Shown: positions 8,767 through 18,335, numbered from the stretch's first letter. The stretch is DNA of 57,543 nt from Nostoc linckia z4 (GCF_002608075.1 NZ_LAHA01000025.1:1-57543), one strand, 5' to 3'. Notes: generated by a model not told the origin, from the sequence alone. A program made the numbers and translations.

Positions 8767-10200
8767 ATGAACTTTTTTGATAAATTGAATCGAAATATTT
8801 TGCAAAATCAAAGTCTCCTATTTGTAGGACTCGATCCTAATCCAGAGATGATGCCTACTCGTTATGAATCTGAAGATATCATTGCTGGTTTGGGTGAGTG
8901 GTTAGAATTTATTATTTCTCAAACCTCCGATTTTGTTTGTGCTTATAAACCGACACTTGGCTTTTATGAAGCGCTGGGTATTCCCGGTTTACAACTACTG
9001 CAAAAAACTTTAACAGCTATTCCATCTCACATCCCAGTTATTTTAGATGCTAAACACAGTGACTTAAATACCAGTAACATTTTTGCTCGTACTGTGTTTA
9101 CAGAATGGCAAGTAGATGCAATCACTCTCAGTCCCTATACAGGACAAGATCATGTAGTACCTTTTTTGGTCTATCCTGATAAAGCTGTGTTTATTTTATG
9201 TTGCACTTCTAATCCAGGAGCAGAAGCTTTACAGCAGTATCCCACAAAGGAATCGCCTCTTTATTTACAGATAGTTAAAGAATCAAAAAATTGGGGAACT
9301 CCAGAACAATTGGGATTGGAAGTAGGAACTACAAATTCTGAAGTTTTGGCAACTATTCGAGGAATTGCTCCTGAAAGAATAATTATGGCCCGTAGTATTT
9401 GGGCGGAGGGAGCAAACCTGAGGCAAATTTTAGAAGCTGGCTTAAATACTAACGGTGATGGTTTGCTGATTCCTGTTCCTCAAGATATGCTGGGAAGCCC
9501 ACAATTATCTCAGGAAATCCAATCTTTACATACAGAAATTAATCAAATCAAAACTGAAATTATTCACGAAAATTCTACTTGTTCTGTGTGGTTTTCTGAT
9601 GTTTGTTTGCTAAATCAACATCCCCAACAAAATTTGATTTTACAACTTTATGATATTGGCTGTATTATGTTTGGTAATTTTGTCCAAGCATCAGGAGCCG
9701 TATTTCCTTATTACATCGATTTACGCAAAATTATTTCCAACCCCCAGGTTTTCAATCAAGTTCTCACTGCTTATGAGGAGATTTTGAAGAACCTCAATTT
9801 TGATAGATTAGCAGGTATTCCCTATGGTTCTTTGCCAACCGCAACTGGTTTGGCTTTACGCCTTAATTGTCCGATGATTTTTCCTCGCAAAGAAGTAAAA
9901 GCTCACGGAACTAGAAGAGTAATTGAGGGTAATTTTCATCCTGGTGAAATCGTTGTGGTAGTTGATGATATTCTCATCAGTGGCAAAAGTGTGATGGAAG
10001 GAGCAGAAAAACTAGAATCAGCAGGATTAAATGTGAATGACATTGTAGTATTTATCGACCACGAACAAGGCGTAAAAGATAGATTACAGCAAAATGGTTA
10101 TCGCGGCCATGCAGTTTTAACTATTTCGGAGATTACCAATACTTTATATCAAGCAGGAAGGATAAATGATGAGCAATTTTTAGCTTTTAATGAAAGTTAA
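8767..10200 (+). CDS. pyrFE: bifunctional OMP decarboxylase / orotate phosphoribosyltransferase
   Basis: A 477-residue fusion of the last two steps of UMP synthesis, in an order reversed relative to animal UMPS. Residues 1 to about 270 are a type-2 orotidine 5'-phosphate decarboxylase: substrate motif FVGLDPNP, catalytic array Asp94-x-Lys96-x-x-Asp99 (DAKHSD, where most bacteria have DAKRGD), and CCTSNPGAEA. Residues from about 290 are an orotate phosphoribosyltransferase with the PRPP motif VVVVDDILISGKS near 395-407. The second domain makes OMP and the first decarboxylates it, so coupling may limit OMP release. Similar fusions are known in cyanobacteria. Confidence 0.93.
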   Translation: MNFFDKLNRNILQNQSLLFVGLDPNPEMMPTRYESEDIIAGLGEWLEFIISQTSDFVCAYKPTLGFYEALGIPGLQLLQKTLTAIPSHIPVILDAKHSDLNTSNIFARTVFTEWQVDAITLSPYTGQDHVVPFLVYPDKAVFILCCTSNPGAEALQQYPTKESPLYLQIVKESKNWGTPEQLGLEVGTTNSEVLATIRGIAPERIIMARSIWAEGANLRQILEAGLNTNGDGLLIPVPQDMLGSPQLSQEIQSLHTEINQIKTEIIHENSTCSVWFSDVCLLNQHPQQNLILQLYDIGCIMFGNFVQASGAVFPYYIDLRKIISNPQVFNQVLTAYEEILKNLNFDRLAGIPYGSLPTATGLALRLNCPMIFPRKEVKAHGTRRVIEGNFHPGEIVVVVDDILISGKSVMEGAEKLESAGLNVNDIVVFIDHEQGVKDRLQQNGYRGHAVLTISEITNTLYQAGRINDEQFLAFNES

Positions 10201-10267
10201 AATTGGAGTAACAACTAGAATGAGGGGGATGGGGAAAGATTTTGTTGTTTTACCAAATTGATTAAAT

Positions 10268-11368
10268 ATGAATTTTTCGCTCAGTCAACTACTTAGATGG
10301 TTAATTTTAACGCTGCTATTTCCTATAGTTTTTCTCAATTTTTGGTTAGCATCTCGGCTTTTTCAAAGTTTGCAACCTGTAGTAACAATTCTTTTATTGG
10401 CTACTTTGCTGGCATTTATTTTAAACTTCCCTGTTTCAATTTTGCAAAGGCAAGGTGTTAAGCGTAATTATGCGGTAGCTTTAGTTTTTATCATCGCAAC
10501 AGTAGTTTTTATAGCTTTAGGTATTATTTTATTACCTATTGTTTTAGAACAATTTAATGAGATGGTTAAAGTTTTGCCTCAATGGATTGATTCTAGCGAA
10601 GAAAAATTAGAGATTTTAAGTCACTGGTTTTCTAGTCATAAATTAAATGTAAATTTCAGACAAGTATTCACAAAAGTTACCGACCAATTACCCAATGAAT
10701 TAGAGTTTATTTCAGATAAACTTTTAAGTATTATTATTGATACAATTGATAATATATCTGAAGCACTAATTATTGTAGTGCTGGCTTTTTATCTATTGTT
10801 AGACGGGCCGAGGATTTGGGAGGGATTATTTAATAGATTACCTGGAAGTTTTGCTCCCAAAGTCAGCCAGTCGATTCAGCTAAATTTCCAAAATTACTTG
10901 ATTGGTCAAGGAACTTTGGCTTTACTGATGGGATTTTCAGAAACATTGGTATTTTTAGTTTTTCAAGTCCAATTTGCTTTGCTATTTGGTTTGGGGGTTG
11001 GACTTTTGAGCTTAATTCCCTTTGGTGATGTGGTTAGTCTTGTTGTCATAACTTTAATCATCGCTTCACATAACTTTTGGTTAGCAGTGAAAGTTTTCGT
11101 GCTAGCTGTGGTAATTGACCAGTTCATCGATCAAGCGATCGCTCCTCGTCTTTTAGGTAAATTTACTGGCATCAGACCAATATGGGTATTAATTGCTTTG
11201 CTTGTGGGTACTAATATTGGTGGAGTTGTAGGGTTGTTAATCGCTGTACCTGTAGCTGGTTTTATTAAAGATGCAGCAGAAGGTTTTTCAAAAGCTGGTG
11301 ATTTTGAAAATGCTGTGGAAGCTAAACCGCCATCAGAATTGTTAGCAGAAGAATCAATATCGCAATAA
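10268..11368 (+). CDS. AI-2E family transporter
   Basis: A 366-residue polytopic membrane protein of the AI-2E exporter/PerM family (TqsA, YdiK, YhhT). Hydrophobic segments occur at about 10-75 (three spans), 150-175 and 210-330. The family block FGDVVSLVV, Asp-Gln-Phe-Ile-Asp-Gln (VIDQFIDQAIAPRLLG) and PIWVLIALLVGTNIGGVVG is present. Despite the name, members move many solutes or act as antiporters, so no substrate is assigned. It starts 67 bp after pyrFE on the same strand and could share its transcript. It is convergent with the MCE gene. Confidence 0.9.
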   Translation: MNFSLSQLLRWLILTLLFPIVFLNFWLASRLFQSLQPVVTILLLATLLAFILNFPVSILQRQGVKRNYAVALVFIIATVVFIALGIILLPIVLEQFNEMVKVLPQWIDSSEEKLEILSHWFSSHKLNVNFRQVFTKVTDQLPNELEFISDKLLSIIIDTIDNISEALIIVVLAFYLLLDGPRIWEGLFNRLPGSFAPKVSQSIQLNFQNYLIGQGTLALLMGFSETLVFLVFQVQFALLFGLGVGLLSLIPFGDVVSLVVITLIIASHNFWLAVKVFVLAVVIDQFIDQAIAPRLLGKFTGIRPIWVLIALLVGTNIGGVVGLLIAVPVAGFIKDAAEGFSKAGDFENAVEAKPPSELLAEESISQ

Positions 11369-11442
11369 ATGGCGCACAGAAGAAAGCGCAAAAAGTCTAA
11401 TTAAAATGTCTTAGTTTTCTCTGTCCCTATTTTTATATTTGC

Positions 11443-12933
11443 TTATTTTTCCGTCTTCAATTGTTCGCGTTGCTTACCATATTCTCGTAACTGTCTCAAA
11501 AGATTTTCTTGGGACGAGTTAGGGATAGATGGACTAGGAATTACTTGAGAATTGTTGCTATTCTCAAAAGTGGGAGGTTGATTCACTGCATAAACCTGTG
11601 GATTTTTCTGAGGTTCAATATTTGGTAAAGGCGACTTGAAAAGCGGTTTTTCATCGGATATTTGCTCTGGAATTACTACTGGGGTACGAATTACATTATT
11701 TGGTTTGTTGACAACAGTTTTGACGGAATCTAGAGTAGTAGCAACCTGCACTTGTTGTTGCATGTTTTGTGTAGAAGAGACTAAACTACTTAGACCATTT
11801 ACGAGTTGGCGGAGATTTTGGCGGAAAGTAGGATCGCCGGTCAATTCATCTAAATCAGAGGTAATTTTTTGGGTGTTTTCAAAAGTTACCCTTGCTGAAT
11901 CTAAAGTTTGTTGCAATACGACAATATTCTTCGGATCGTTTAAGGTTTTAGTAGCATCACGTAAATTAGCTGAAGCTTGTGCTGCGTTGTTGGAAAGGGC
12001 TTCTAAATTGTTGAGTAATTCTCCTTGAGTGAAGCGATTGACAGCTGGCGATAAACTACTAACCGTCACCCGTAATTGATTGCTAGTTTCAGTAATATTG
12101 TTCAGTGCAGTAACTAGTGAAGAACGATTTGTGGTCAACAAACTATCTAGATTCTTCAGCAATCGATTCGCTTGAATTGCAGTTGTCCCAAATTCATTTA
12201 CTGTTTCAGTGGTAGATACATTCAGTTGATTAGTGGCGCGTTGCACTGAATTAGCCGTGGCTGAAAATGTATTTAATTGTTGTCGCAAACTTTTAGTTAA
12301 ACCCCTTAAATCTTGACTTAAATCTGTAAAACTAGTTGCTGCAACTGTAGTAGCTTCTAAAACCCCATTGACATTTTTATAAAATTTGGGATTGTTGTAT
12401 ACATTGGTGAGTTCAGTTGAACTACGAATGAGTTCATCAACACTAATACCAACTTGACCTTTTAAGCGAGAGCCATTACAAACTATCAGACTCGAATCAC
12501 AATTTTTATCTAAAGGTTTAGCGATGGTAACTCCAGTGGGAAGCGTTGTTTTGGGTGTAATATCAATAATACTTTCGCTAATTAATCCGCTTTGATTAGC
12601 TTCTATCACTACATTCCGGGGAATAATTAAGTCTCTTTGAACAATTTGAATCTCTACATCAATGACATTTGCTCCTGGTTTAATCCGGGAAATATTTCCT
12701 ACCTTAACGCCACGATAGCGGACTGTCGTTCCCTTTTGCATTCCCCCAGCGTTAGCAAATTCGATAATAGCTTTGTATGTACCGCTAGTGGCATTTAATC
12801 TATTTATCCATAGTAAGAGTATTCCAAATACTCCTAGCCCCAATAACAGTAACAATCCCACAGAACCTTCCCTAAATGTTCGCCCAGACGCGAAGCGGCT
12901 TGTCATCAAACCTCGCATTTTTCCCTCCGTCAA
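11443..12933 (-). CDS. MCE-domain lipid-transfer protein (MlaD/TGD2-like)
   Basis: A 496-residue MCE protein, the substrate-binding part of an ABC lipid-trafficking system between inner membrane and outer envelope. One N-terminal transmembrane helix (about 25-43, GLLLLLGLGVFGILLLW) anchors it, followed by one MCE domain (about 50-130: YRGVKVGNISRIKPG, VVIEANQSGLISESIIDI). A long helical region to about 400, rich in Asn/Thr/Leu/Gln, may form a coiled-coil tube, and a Pro/Asn-rich tail follows. It is the partner of the ATPase gene 370 bp upstream on the same strand. The MlaE-type permease is not in this window. Confidence 0.92.
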   Translation of the reverse strand: MTEGKMRGLMTSRFASGRTFREGSVGLLLLLGLGVFGILLLWINRLNATSGTYKAIIEFANAGGMQKGTTVRYRGVKVGNISRIKPGANVIDVEIQIVQRDLIIPRNVVIEANQSGLISESIIDITPKTTLPTGVTIAKPLDKNCDSSLIVCNGSRLKGQVGISVDELIRSSTELTNVYNNPKFYKNVNGVLEATTVAATSFTDLSQDLRGLTKSLRQQLNTFSATANSVQRATNQLNVSTTETVNEFGTTAIQANRLLKNLDSLLTTNRSSLVTALNNITETSNQLRVTVSSLSPAVNRFTQGELLNNLEALSNNAAQASANLRDATKTLNDPKNIVVLQQTLDSARVTFENTQKITSDLDELTGDPTFRQNLRQLVNGLSSLVSSTQNMQQQVQVATTLDSVKTVVNKPNNVIRTPVVIPEQISDEKPLFKSPLPNIEPQKNPQVYAVNQPPTFENSNNSQVIPSPSIPNSSQENLLRQLREYGKQREQLKTEK

Positions 12934-12954
12934 ATAATTAGTTAGTTATAAATT

Positions 12955-13298
12955 AAGAGTTAGGAGTTAGGAGTTAAGGGTTAGGAGTTAGGGGTTAGGA
13001 GTTAGGAGTTAGGGGTTAGGGGTTAGGAGTTAGGGGGTAGGAGTTAGGAGTTATGGTTTAGGAGTTAGGAGTTTGGAGTTTGGAGTTAGGGGTTTGGAGT
13101 TTGGAGTTGAATTTAACTTTTAATTTTTAACTCTTAACTTTTCACTCCTAACTATTCCTAACTCTTCACTCCTAACTATTCCTAACTCTTCACTCCTAAC
13201 TCTTCACTCTTAACTTTTCATTACTAACTCTTGATTCTTAACTCTTGATTCTTAACTCTTGATTCCTAACTCTTCATTCTTAACTCTTCACTCCTAAT
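12955..13298. repeat. long inverted array of GGAGTTAG / CTAACTCC units
   Basis: About 140 bp of GGAGTTAG/GGGTTAGGAGTTTGG units are followed, after a short AT spacer, by about 165 bp of the complementary ACTCCTAACT/TTCACTCTTAACT units. If transcribed from the ATPase gene into the MCE gene, it would form a very long imperfect hairpin between two genes that should be co-expressed. Confidence 0.85.
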
Positions 13299-13301
13299 TT
13301 T

Positions 13302-14084
13302 TTAACCTACGACCTGAATCGGCCCTTTGACACTTCCACTAATAAATTGCTCGATCAAAGGATTTTCTGTACTGTATACTTCACTAACTGTACCCTGCCA
13401 CTGTACTTTACCTTCATACAGAAATATAAGTCTATCAGTTGTACGGCGTATAGTGCTATCTTGGTGAGTAACAACAACATAAGTGCTACAAACTCCATGC
13501 GTACATTGCAAACGGCGGATTAAATCTTCTATTACTGTGGAAGCAATGGGATCGAGTCCGGCTGTTGGTTCGTCATAGAGTAAAACTTCTGCACCTTCTG
13601 TAGGATTATCAGGGTTAGCCATAATTGCACGGGCAAAACTGACTCGTTTTCGCATTCCTCCGGAAAGTTCTGATGGATAAAGGTCACTGATTCCTGACAA
13701 GCCTACCATTTCTAATTTTTCTTTGACCAAATCTCGAATGCGCGATCGCGGTAACTTGGAATTTTGATAAAGTAAAAATCCCACGTTCTCCTCCACTGTC
13801 AGCGAATCAAATAACGCCGCCTGTTGAAACACCATACCAATTCCAACAGACTCGGTACCATCTTCAATCAAACCCTTTCGTCGCACTCCTTGAACATAAA
13901 TTTCTCCTGTATCGGGAGCCAGTAAACCTGCGATTACCCGTAAAATTGTCGATTTACCAGTCCCCGATGGGCCAATAATTCCTAGTGCTTCTCCTCGGTA
14001 AATTGTTAAATCTACATTATCTAGAACTTTATGGTTACCAAAGGACTTAGAAACACTTTTGAGTTCAATTAATGGTTCAGTCAT
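13302..14084 (-). CDS. ABC transporter ATP-binding protein, MlaF-like
   Basis: A 260-residue ATPase for the MCE lipid transporter. Walker A IGPSGTGKST, signature LSGGMRKRVSFARA and Walker B VLLYDEPTAGLDP are all present, and the LSGGM variant with RKR is typical of MlaF/TGD3 proteins. It is followed on the same strand by the MCE protein across a repeat-filled gap. The permease subunit must be coded elsewhere, a split that is usual in cyanobacteria. Confidence 0.92.
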   Translation of the reverse strand: MTEPLIELKSVSKSFGNHKVLDNVDLTIYRGEALGIIGPSGTGKSTILRVIAGLLAPDTGEIYVQGVRRKGLIEDGTESVGIGMVFQQAALFDSLTVEENVGFLLYQNSKLPRSRIRDLVKEKLEMVGLSGISDLYPSELSGGMRKRVSFARAIMANPDNPTEGAEVLLYDEPTAGLDPIASTVIEDLIRRLQCTHGVCSTYVVVTHQDSTIRRTTDRLIFLYEGKVQWQGTVSEVYSTENPLIEQFISGSVKGPIQVVG

Positions 14085-14349
14085 TGGTCATTAGTTATTA
14101 GTCATTGGTTATTAGTTATTAGCCATTAAGGAAGCAGATTGCATTGTAAGTCAATGTATATATAATCTCAAATTTCCGATGAAAAATGCTCTGACAAATT
14201 ACAAAGGACAAATATGCTCGATAGTGATGTCATAGTTACTGACAGGGGATTGTGTACTATATCATCGGTATATGATTAGTATTTTAATTAGCAAACTTTA
14301 TTTTTTTAGCACAATATTCAGTTAAAAGCTTTAACATCGCAAAATACCT

Positions 14350-14468
14350 CAATATACCTCTTGCAAAAGCTACTTTTGCAAGAGGGGGAAAGGGAAAAGG
14401 TTAAAGGGAAAAGGGTTTTTATTTGCCCTTTACCCCTTACCCTTTTCCCCACTTCTCTTAGAAGTCTC
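14350..14468. repeat. family E repeat, inverted copy
   Basis: It begins ACCTCTTGCAAAAGC and ends CACTTCTCTTAGAAGTCT, the reverse complement of the repeat at 5036-5185, including the same GGTAAGGGGTAAAGG-type tracts and AAATAAAAACCC. Confidence 0.72.
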
Positions 14469-14561
14469 ATGTCAGCTTGACTGAAATCCCCTAGTAGTTG
14501 ACTCGGCGATGGTAAACATCGACTCAGACGCTAGTTTTCTATGGACATCAGTAAATTAATT

Positions 14562-14689
14562 AGGACTTACGCAACGCCGATATTGTCATTGCGACCGAAA
14601 CGGAGTGTAGGGAAGCAATCCCAGCGTCAGGGGGGATTACTTCTCTCTCGCTCGTAATGACGGAATTACGTTATTTTTGCGTAAGTCCT
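14562..14689. repeat. family B MITE-like element
   Basis: The ends AGGACTTACGCAA and TTGCGTAAGTCCT are inverted repeats. The centre differs from the 7334 copy: it has GTCATTGCGACCGAAACGGAG and TCGCTCGTAATGACGG, which pair in part. Confidence 0.82.
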
Positions 14690-14837
14690 GTTAATGATTT
14701 AACTGAAACATCAAGCACAGACTAAATGCCCCATTAATGCTAAAAGCGCCCTTGTATCATCGAAATCTTGAGTTGCCGTCTGGCAAAAATATTCACTAAC
14801 ATTGGAAAAAATACTGATAAAAATTAACTTAGAGATA

Positions 14838-15875
14838 ATGACTATCCCCTCAGAACAGTTTGCAAGTGATAATTCCTCTGGTATATGTCCAGAAGCGCTG
14901 GAATATATGCTTAGGGCAAATCAGGGTAGCGTTCCAGCCTATGGTAATGATGAATGGACTCAAAAAGCCACAGATTATTTTCGAGAACTTTTTGAAATTG
15001 ACTGTGAAGTATTTTTTGCCTTTAACGGTACAGCAGCAAATTCTTTATCTTTAGCGGCACTTTGTCAGTCATATCATAGTGTTATTTGTCATGAAACAGC
15101 GCACATTGAAACTGATGAATGCGGCGCGCCGGAATTTGCTTCTAACGGTTCTAAACTGCTACTTGCTCAAGGAAAAAATGGTAAGTTAACATCACAAGCT
15201 ATAGAAGCAATTGTCACTCGACGTAATGATATTCATTATCCCAAGCCTAAAGTTATTAGTCTCACACAATCAACTGAATTAGGAACTTTATATTCTATTG
15301 AAGAACTTCTGCAAATTCAAGAAGTTGCTAAAAAGTATAATTTAAAAATCCACATGGATGGCGCTCGTTTTGCCAATGCAGTGGCCGCAATGAATAAAAG
15401 CCCTGCTGAAATTAGTTGGAAATCTGGCGTGGATGTATTGTGTTTCTGTGGTACTAAGAATGGAATGGCATTAGGTGAAGCGATTATTTTCTTCAATAAA
15501 GCATTAGCAGAAGATTTTGATTATCGGTGCAAGCAAGCAGGTCAATTAGCTTCAAAAATGCGGTTTATCTCGGCTCCTTGGTTGGGTTTATTGGAAACTG
15601 GTGCTTGGCTCAAAAATGCTAGACATGCCAATCAATGTGCCGAATATTTAGAAAATCAGCTATTAAATATAGAAGGCGTTGATTTGATGTTTCCCAGAGA
15701 AGCTAATGCAGTATTTGTCAAATTACCCGAACAAGTTATTCACAGTTTAAAAGCCAAAAATTGGCAATTTTATACATTTATTGGTGTGGGAGGAGCGCGT
15801 TTTGTATGTTCTTGGAATACCACTCAATCCAGAATTGATGAGTTGATTGATGATATTAAGAATGCAATGGTTTAG
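14838..15875 (+). CDS. threonine aldolase family PLP enzyme
   Basis: A 345-residue low-specificity threonine aldolase/beta-eliminating lyase, fold-type I PLP enzyme. Threonine aldolases cleave L-threonine or allo-threonine to glycine and acetaldehyde. Seen: N-terminal FASDNSSGICPEALE, AYGNDEWTQKA, the His stacking region CHETAHIETDECGAPEF, the Asp that binds the PLP nitrogen in HMDGARFANA, and the Schiff-base Lys in CFCGTKNGMALGEA. I start at the ATG 14838; the open frame reaches a TTG at 14802, which would add 12 poor residues. Other beta-lyase activities are possible. Confidence 0.9.
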   Translation: MTIPSEQFASDNSSGICPEALEYMLRANQGSVPAYGNDEWTQKATDYFRELFEIDCEVFFAFNGTAANSLSLAALCQSYHSVICHETAHIETDECGAPEFASNGSKLLLAQGKNGKLTSQAIEAIVTRRNDIHYPKPKVISLTQSTELGTLYSIEELLQIQEVAKKYNLKIHMDGARFANAVAAMNKSPAEISWKSGVDVLCFCGTKNGMALGEAIIFFNKALAEDFDYRCKQAGQLASKMRFISAPWLGLLETGAWLKNARHANQCAEYLENQLLNIEGVDLMFPREANAVFVKLPEQVIHSLKAKNWQFYTFIGVGGARFVCSWNTTQSRIDELIDDIKNAMV

Positions 15876-15926
15876 GAAAACACTAAACGATACAATAAAA
15901 TGTGATGATAATTTTTGAAAACAGCA

Positions 15927-16208
15927 ATGGTTCAAGCAACGGAATATCTTTACATTGTTAGAGATAATCAGATTTTGGGTGGTGAACCTATTATCAAAGG
16001 AACTCGTACACCTGTAAGAGCAATTGTTGAAACTTGGCGTATGGGTGTCGCCCCGGAAGAAATTCCCATAGGAATGCCCCATCTGACCTTGGCACAAGTA
16101 TTTAGTGCATTGAGTTATTATAGCGATCGCCAAGAGGAAATTAATGATTACATCAAACGTAACAGAATTCCTGATGAGTTAATTGACCCATTGGTTAGAG
16201 ATTTGTGA
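15927..16208 (+). CDS. DUF433 family antitoxin
   Basis: A 93-residue DUF433 protein, the usual antitoxin partner of PIN-like toxins in cyanobacteria. It has the family block GGEPIIKGTRTPVRAIVETWRMG and a winged-helix-like second half (LTLAQVFSALSYYSDRQEEI). The ATG at 15927 gives the natural start; a TTG 12 bp upstream is also open. It overlaps the next gene by 4 bp, which indicates translational coupling, and probably represses its own operon. Confidence 0.9.
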   Translation: MVQATEYLYIVRDNQILGGEPIIKGTRTPVRAIVETWRMGVAPEEIPIGMPHLTLAQVFSALSYYSDRQEEINDYIKRNRIPDELIDPLVRDL

Positions 16209-16552
16209 ATACCCTTTTTATTCGCTTGTACTTAGATGAAGATGTCAATGTTTTGGTGGCAAACTTGATCCGAGCAAGAGGTTTTGATATTATCGCAGCA
16301 CGGGATGTAGCACAACTTCATGCTAGCGATGCAGAACAACTTGCTTATGCTGTAAGCCAAACAAGAACGTTAGTTACTCACAACCGAACTGATTTTGAAG
16401 AACTTGTACAGACTTACTTTGCATCAGAGCAGACGCACTATGGTGTAATTTTTGCTGTTCGCCGTTCACCTCAAGAAATTGCACAAAGGTTGTTAGTTAT
16501 TCTAAATCAAGTAACAGCAGAGGAAATGCAAAATCAGGTAAGGTATATATAG
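16205..16552 (+). CDS. DUF5615 family PIN-like toxin
   Basis: A 115-residue PIN-like ribonuclease candidate of the DUF5615 (Mut7-C-like) type. It starts at GTG inside the antitoxin stop. Acidic residues expected for metal binding are visible in YLDEDVN near the start, in the central ARDVAQLHASDAEQL, and in LVTHNRTDFEEL. In this family the toxin is thought to cut RNA and to be held by the DUF433 partner. Together with 15927-16208 it forms a complete type II toxin-antitoxin pair. Confidence 0.88.
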   Translation: MNTLFIRLYLDEDVNVLVANLIRARGFDIIAARDVAQLHASDAEQLAYAVSQTRTLVTHNRTDFEELVQTYFASEQTHYGVIFAVRRSPQEIAQRLLVILNQVTAEEMQNQVRYI

Positions 16553-16592
16553 TTTTTTGTTTCCTGTTAGTGCAGTAGCTTTGCACTAATCA

Positions 16593-17372
16593 TTAAACTG
16601 GACGACAACCAGACAAAATATCGTGCATTTTGACTACTTGTCCAATGACTGCGATCGCTGGCGCACCAAATCCAGTTTCTTCCACTTGCTGGACAATTGT
16701 CTTTAATGTGCCAATTAATTCTTCTTGTTCTGGGCGCGTACCCCAGCGTACCAAAGCAATGGGCGTTTCTAAACTTAACCCAGCCTGAGTTAATTCTTCC
16801 ACAATATAAGGTAAATTGTGAATTCCCATATAAATCACAACAGTTTCCGAACCGTGGGCGATCGCACTCCAATTTACTAAGGGTTTATATTTACCCGTCG
16901 CTTCATGTCCAGTTACAAATGTTACCGAAGAACTATATAGTCTATGGGTTAATGGGATACCTGCATAGGCAGCAGCCGCAATCCCCGAAGTAATACCGGG
17001 CACAACCTCCACTGAAATCCCAGCATTGACTAATTCTGCCATTTCTTCGCCACCACGACCAAAAATAAAGGGGTCGCCACCCTTTAGCCGCACTACTATG
17101 GCACAATCTTGAGCTTTATCAATTAGCAGTTGAGTGGTTTCTTCTTGCAACAGCGAATGTTTTCCCCTGCGCTTACCAGCGTTAATTTGCTCGGCTAGAG
17201 GATTAATCATTGCTAGAATTGCTGGACTTACCAAAGCATCATAGATAACTACATCTGCACATTCTAATAAACCTTTCGCCTTGAGAGTTATTAGTCCTGG
17301 ATCTCCTGGCCCCGCACCTACTAAATAAACTTTTCCCAAATATTTGTTCCTCTCTTTGACTGTGGGGTTCAT
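16593..17372 (-). CDS. cobA: uroporphyrinogen-III C-methyltransferase
   Basis: A 259-residue SUMT that adds two SAM methyl groups to uroporphyrinogen III to give precorrin-2, the branch point to siroheme and cobalamin. Signatures are VYLVGAGPGDPGLITLKA at the start, VVRLKGGDPFIFGRGGEE, and GITSGIAAAAYAGIPLTHR. I choose the ATG at 17372 because it overlaps the stop of the upstream sirB gene as ATGA, a coupled start; an ATG at 17390 would add six residues. Siroheme serves the ferredoxin nitrite and sulfite reductases. Confidence 0.93.
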   Translation of the reverse strand: MNPTVKERNKYLGKVYLVGAGPGDPGLITLKAKGLLECADVVIYDALVSPAILAMINPLAEQINAGKRRGKHSLLQEETTQLLIDKAQDCAIVVRLKGGDPFIFGRGGEEMAELVNAGISVEVVPGITSGIAAAAYAGIPLTHRLYSSSVTFVTGHEATGKYKPLVNWSAIAHGSETVVIYMGIHNLPYIVEELTQAGLSLETPIALVRWGTRPEQEELIGTLKTIVQQVEETGFGAPAIAVIGQVVKMHDILSGCRPV

Positions 17373-18115
17373 TTGTCTGTTAAATCCCAAATTAAATCGG
17401 CTAATTCTGCACTTGCTCCTAGAGGTTGTGCCAAGTGAAAAGTTACTGCCGAAAATTGTAATTTTAGCGTTTCTACTGAGGCGGCGATCGCATCGGTTAT
17501 TCCACCTGCGAATAAAAAATATGGCAAAATTGCAATTTCCCGATAACCAGCAGCAACCAACTCTTTCACCCGTGATTCTAAACTACCAGCTACAGACCAG
17601 TAAGCAACCACCGCTCCCAAATTCGCCGCCATTGCTTCCACTGGTTTTTGAGAATCAGGGCGACGGCTACCATGAGATAAGAGAATCCATGCTTGTGCTT
17701 CTATCTTAGCAACTTGGTGCCAGAGCAATTTTTTCAAATCTGGGTGAGAACCCAAGTATGGTTGCAATTCAATCGTGATATCTTCACCAGTGGACTGTTG
17801 CGCTAAAGCTACTTCAGCAGGAATATCCGTCATCACATGCACTCCTGGCAGCAGAAAGAGCGGTACAATCTTGAGGCGATGGTGATTTGCAGAAACTTTA
17901 TCAAAGCCAAAAGCAGTCTTAGCAAATTCTTGAATCTGTTGGTGTAGAGGCTTTTGAGTCATTTCCAAAGCAGCTATACCTACTAGATGTTCGCCACTTG
18001 TTTGATTGTGATTCTTTTCTAATTTCTGACACACCAGCCTTGCAAGTTCCTGCATAGCAATTTCTGGACGGCGATCGCGACTTCCGTGAGATACCAACAG
18101 ATATGCAGATGACAT
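17369..18115 (-). CDS. sirB: sirohydrochlorin chelatase, two-domain CbiX/SirB type
   Basis: A 248-residue chelatase that inserts iron (siroheme) or cobalt (B12) into sirohydrochlorin. The sequence has two CbiX repeats, each with its HGSR motif: LLVSHGSRDRRPE near the start and LLSHGSRRPDSQK at about 150, as in the long form of the enzyme. LFLLPGVHVMTDIP carries another His of the active site. It overlaps cobA by 4 bp, so two adjacent siroheme steps are translationally coupled. The ATG at 18115 is preferred over a TTG 6 bp earlier. Confidence 0.92.
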   Translation of the reverse strand: MSSAYLLVSHGSRDRRPEIAMQELARLVCQKLEKNHNQTSGEHLVGIAALEMTQKPLHQQIQEFAKTAFGFDKVSANHHRLKIVPLFLLPGVHVMTDIPAEVALAQQSTGEDITIELQPYLGSHPDLKKLLWHQVAKIEAQAWILLSHGSRRPDSQKPVEAMAANLGAVVAYWSVAGSLESRVKELVAAGYREIAILPYFLFAGGITDAIAASVETLKLQFSAVTFHLAQPLGASAELADLIWDLTDK

Positions 18116-18335
18116 AGGCAAGGTTAAACTTTCAGCGAGCAGTTTTCATATTTTACGTGAAGGACTGGGTGTTGTGATGATTGTTGGTAGTTGAGTGTTG
18201 ACGGTTGACGGTTGACTGATGAATTATTTTCCTTGTCTCCCTTGTCTCCCTTGTCTCCCTTATCCCCAGTCCCCAAATTCTACCTCACCAGGAACTAGCG
18301 ATCGCCATCACTAACATACATCTTCTCTATCTTGC
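18116..18335. repeat. short gap with TTGACGG and CTTGTCTCC repeats
   Basis: It holds GTTGACGG heptamers (18190-18215) and three CCCTTGTCTC units (18232-18262). It looks like a hairpin-poor spacer between the DUF4359 and sirB genes, both leftward. Confidence 0.5.

Larger units (their letters stand above)
14085..14837. other. repeat-rich gap without a gene
   Basis: It contains short GGTTATTAGTCATT repeats (14086-14125), an inverted copy of repeat family E (14350-14468) and a family B element (14562-14689). The rest is AT-rich. No ORF is supported. Confidence 0.5.
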
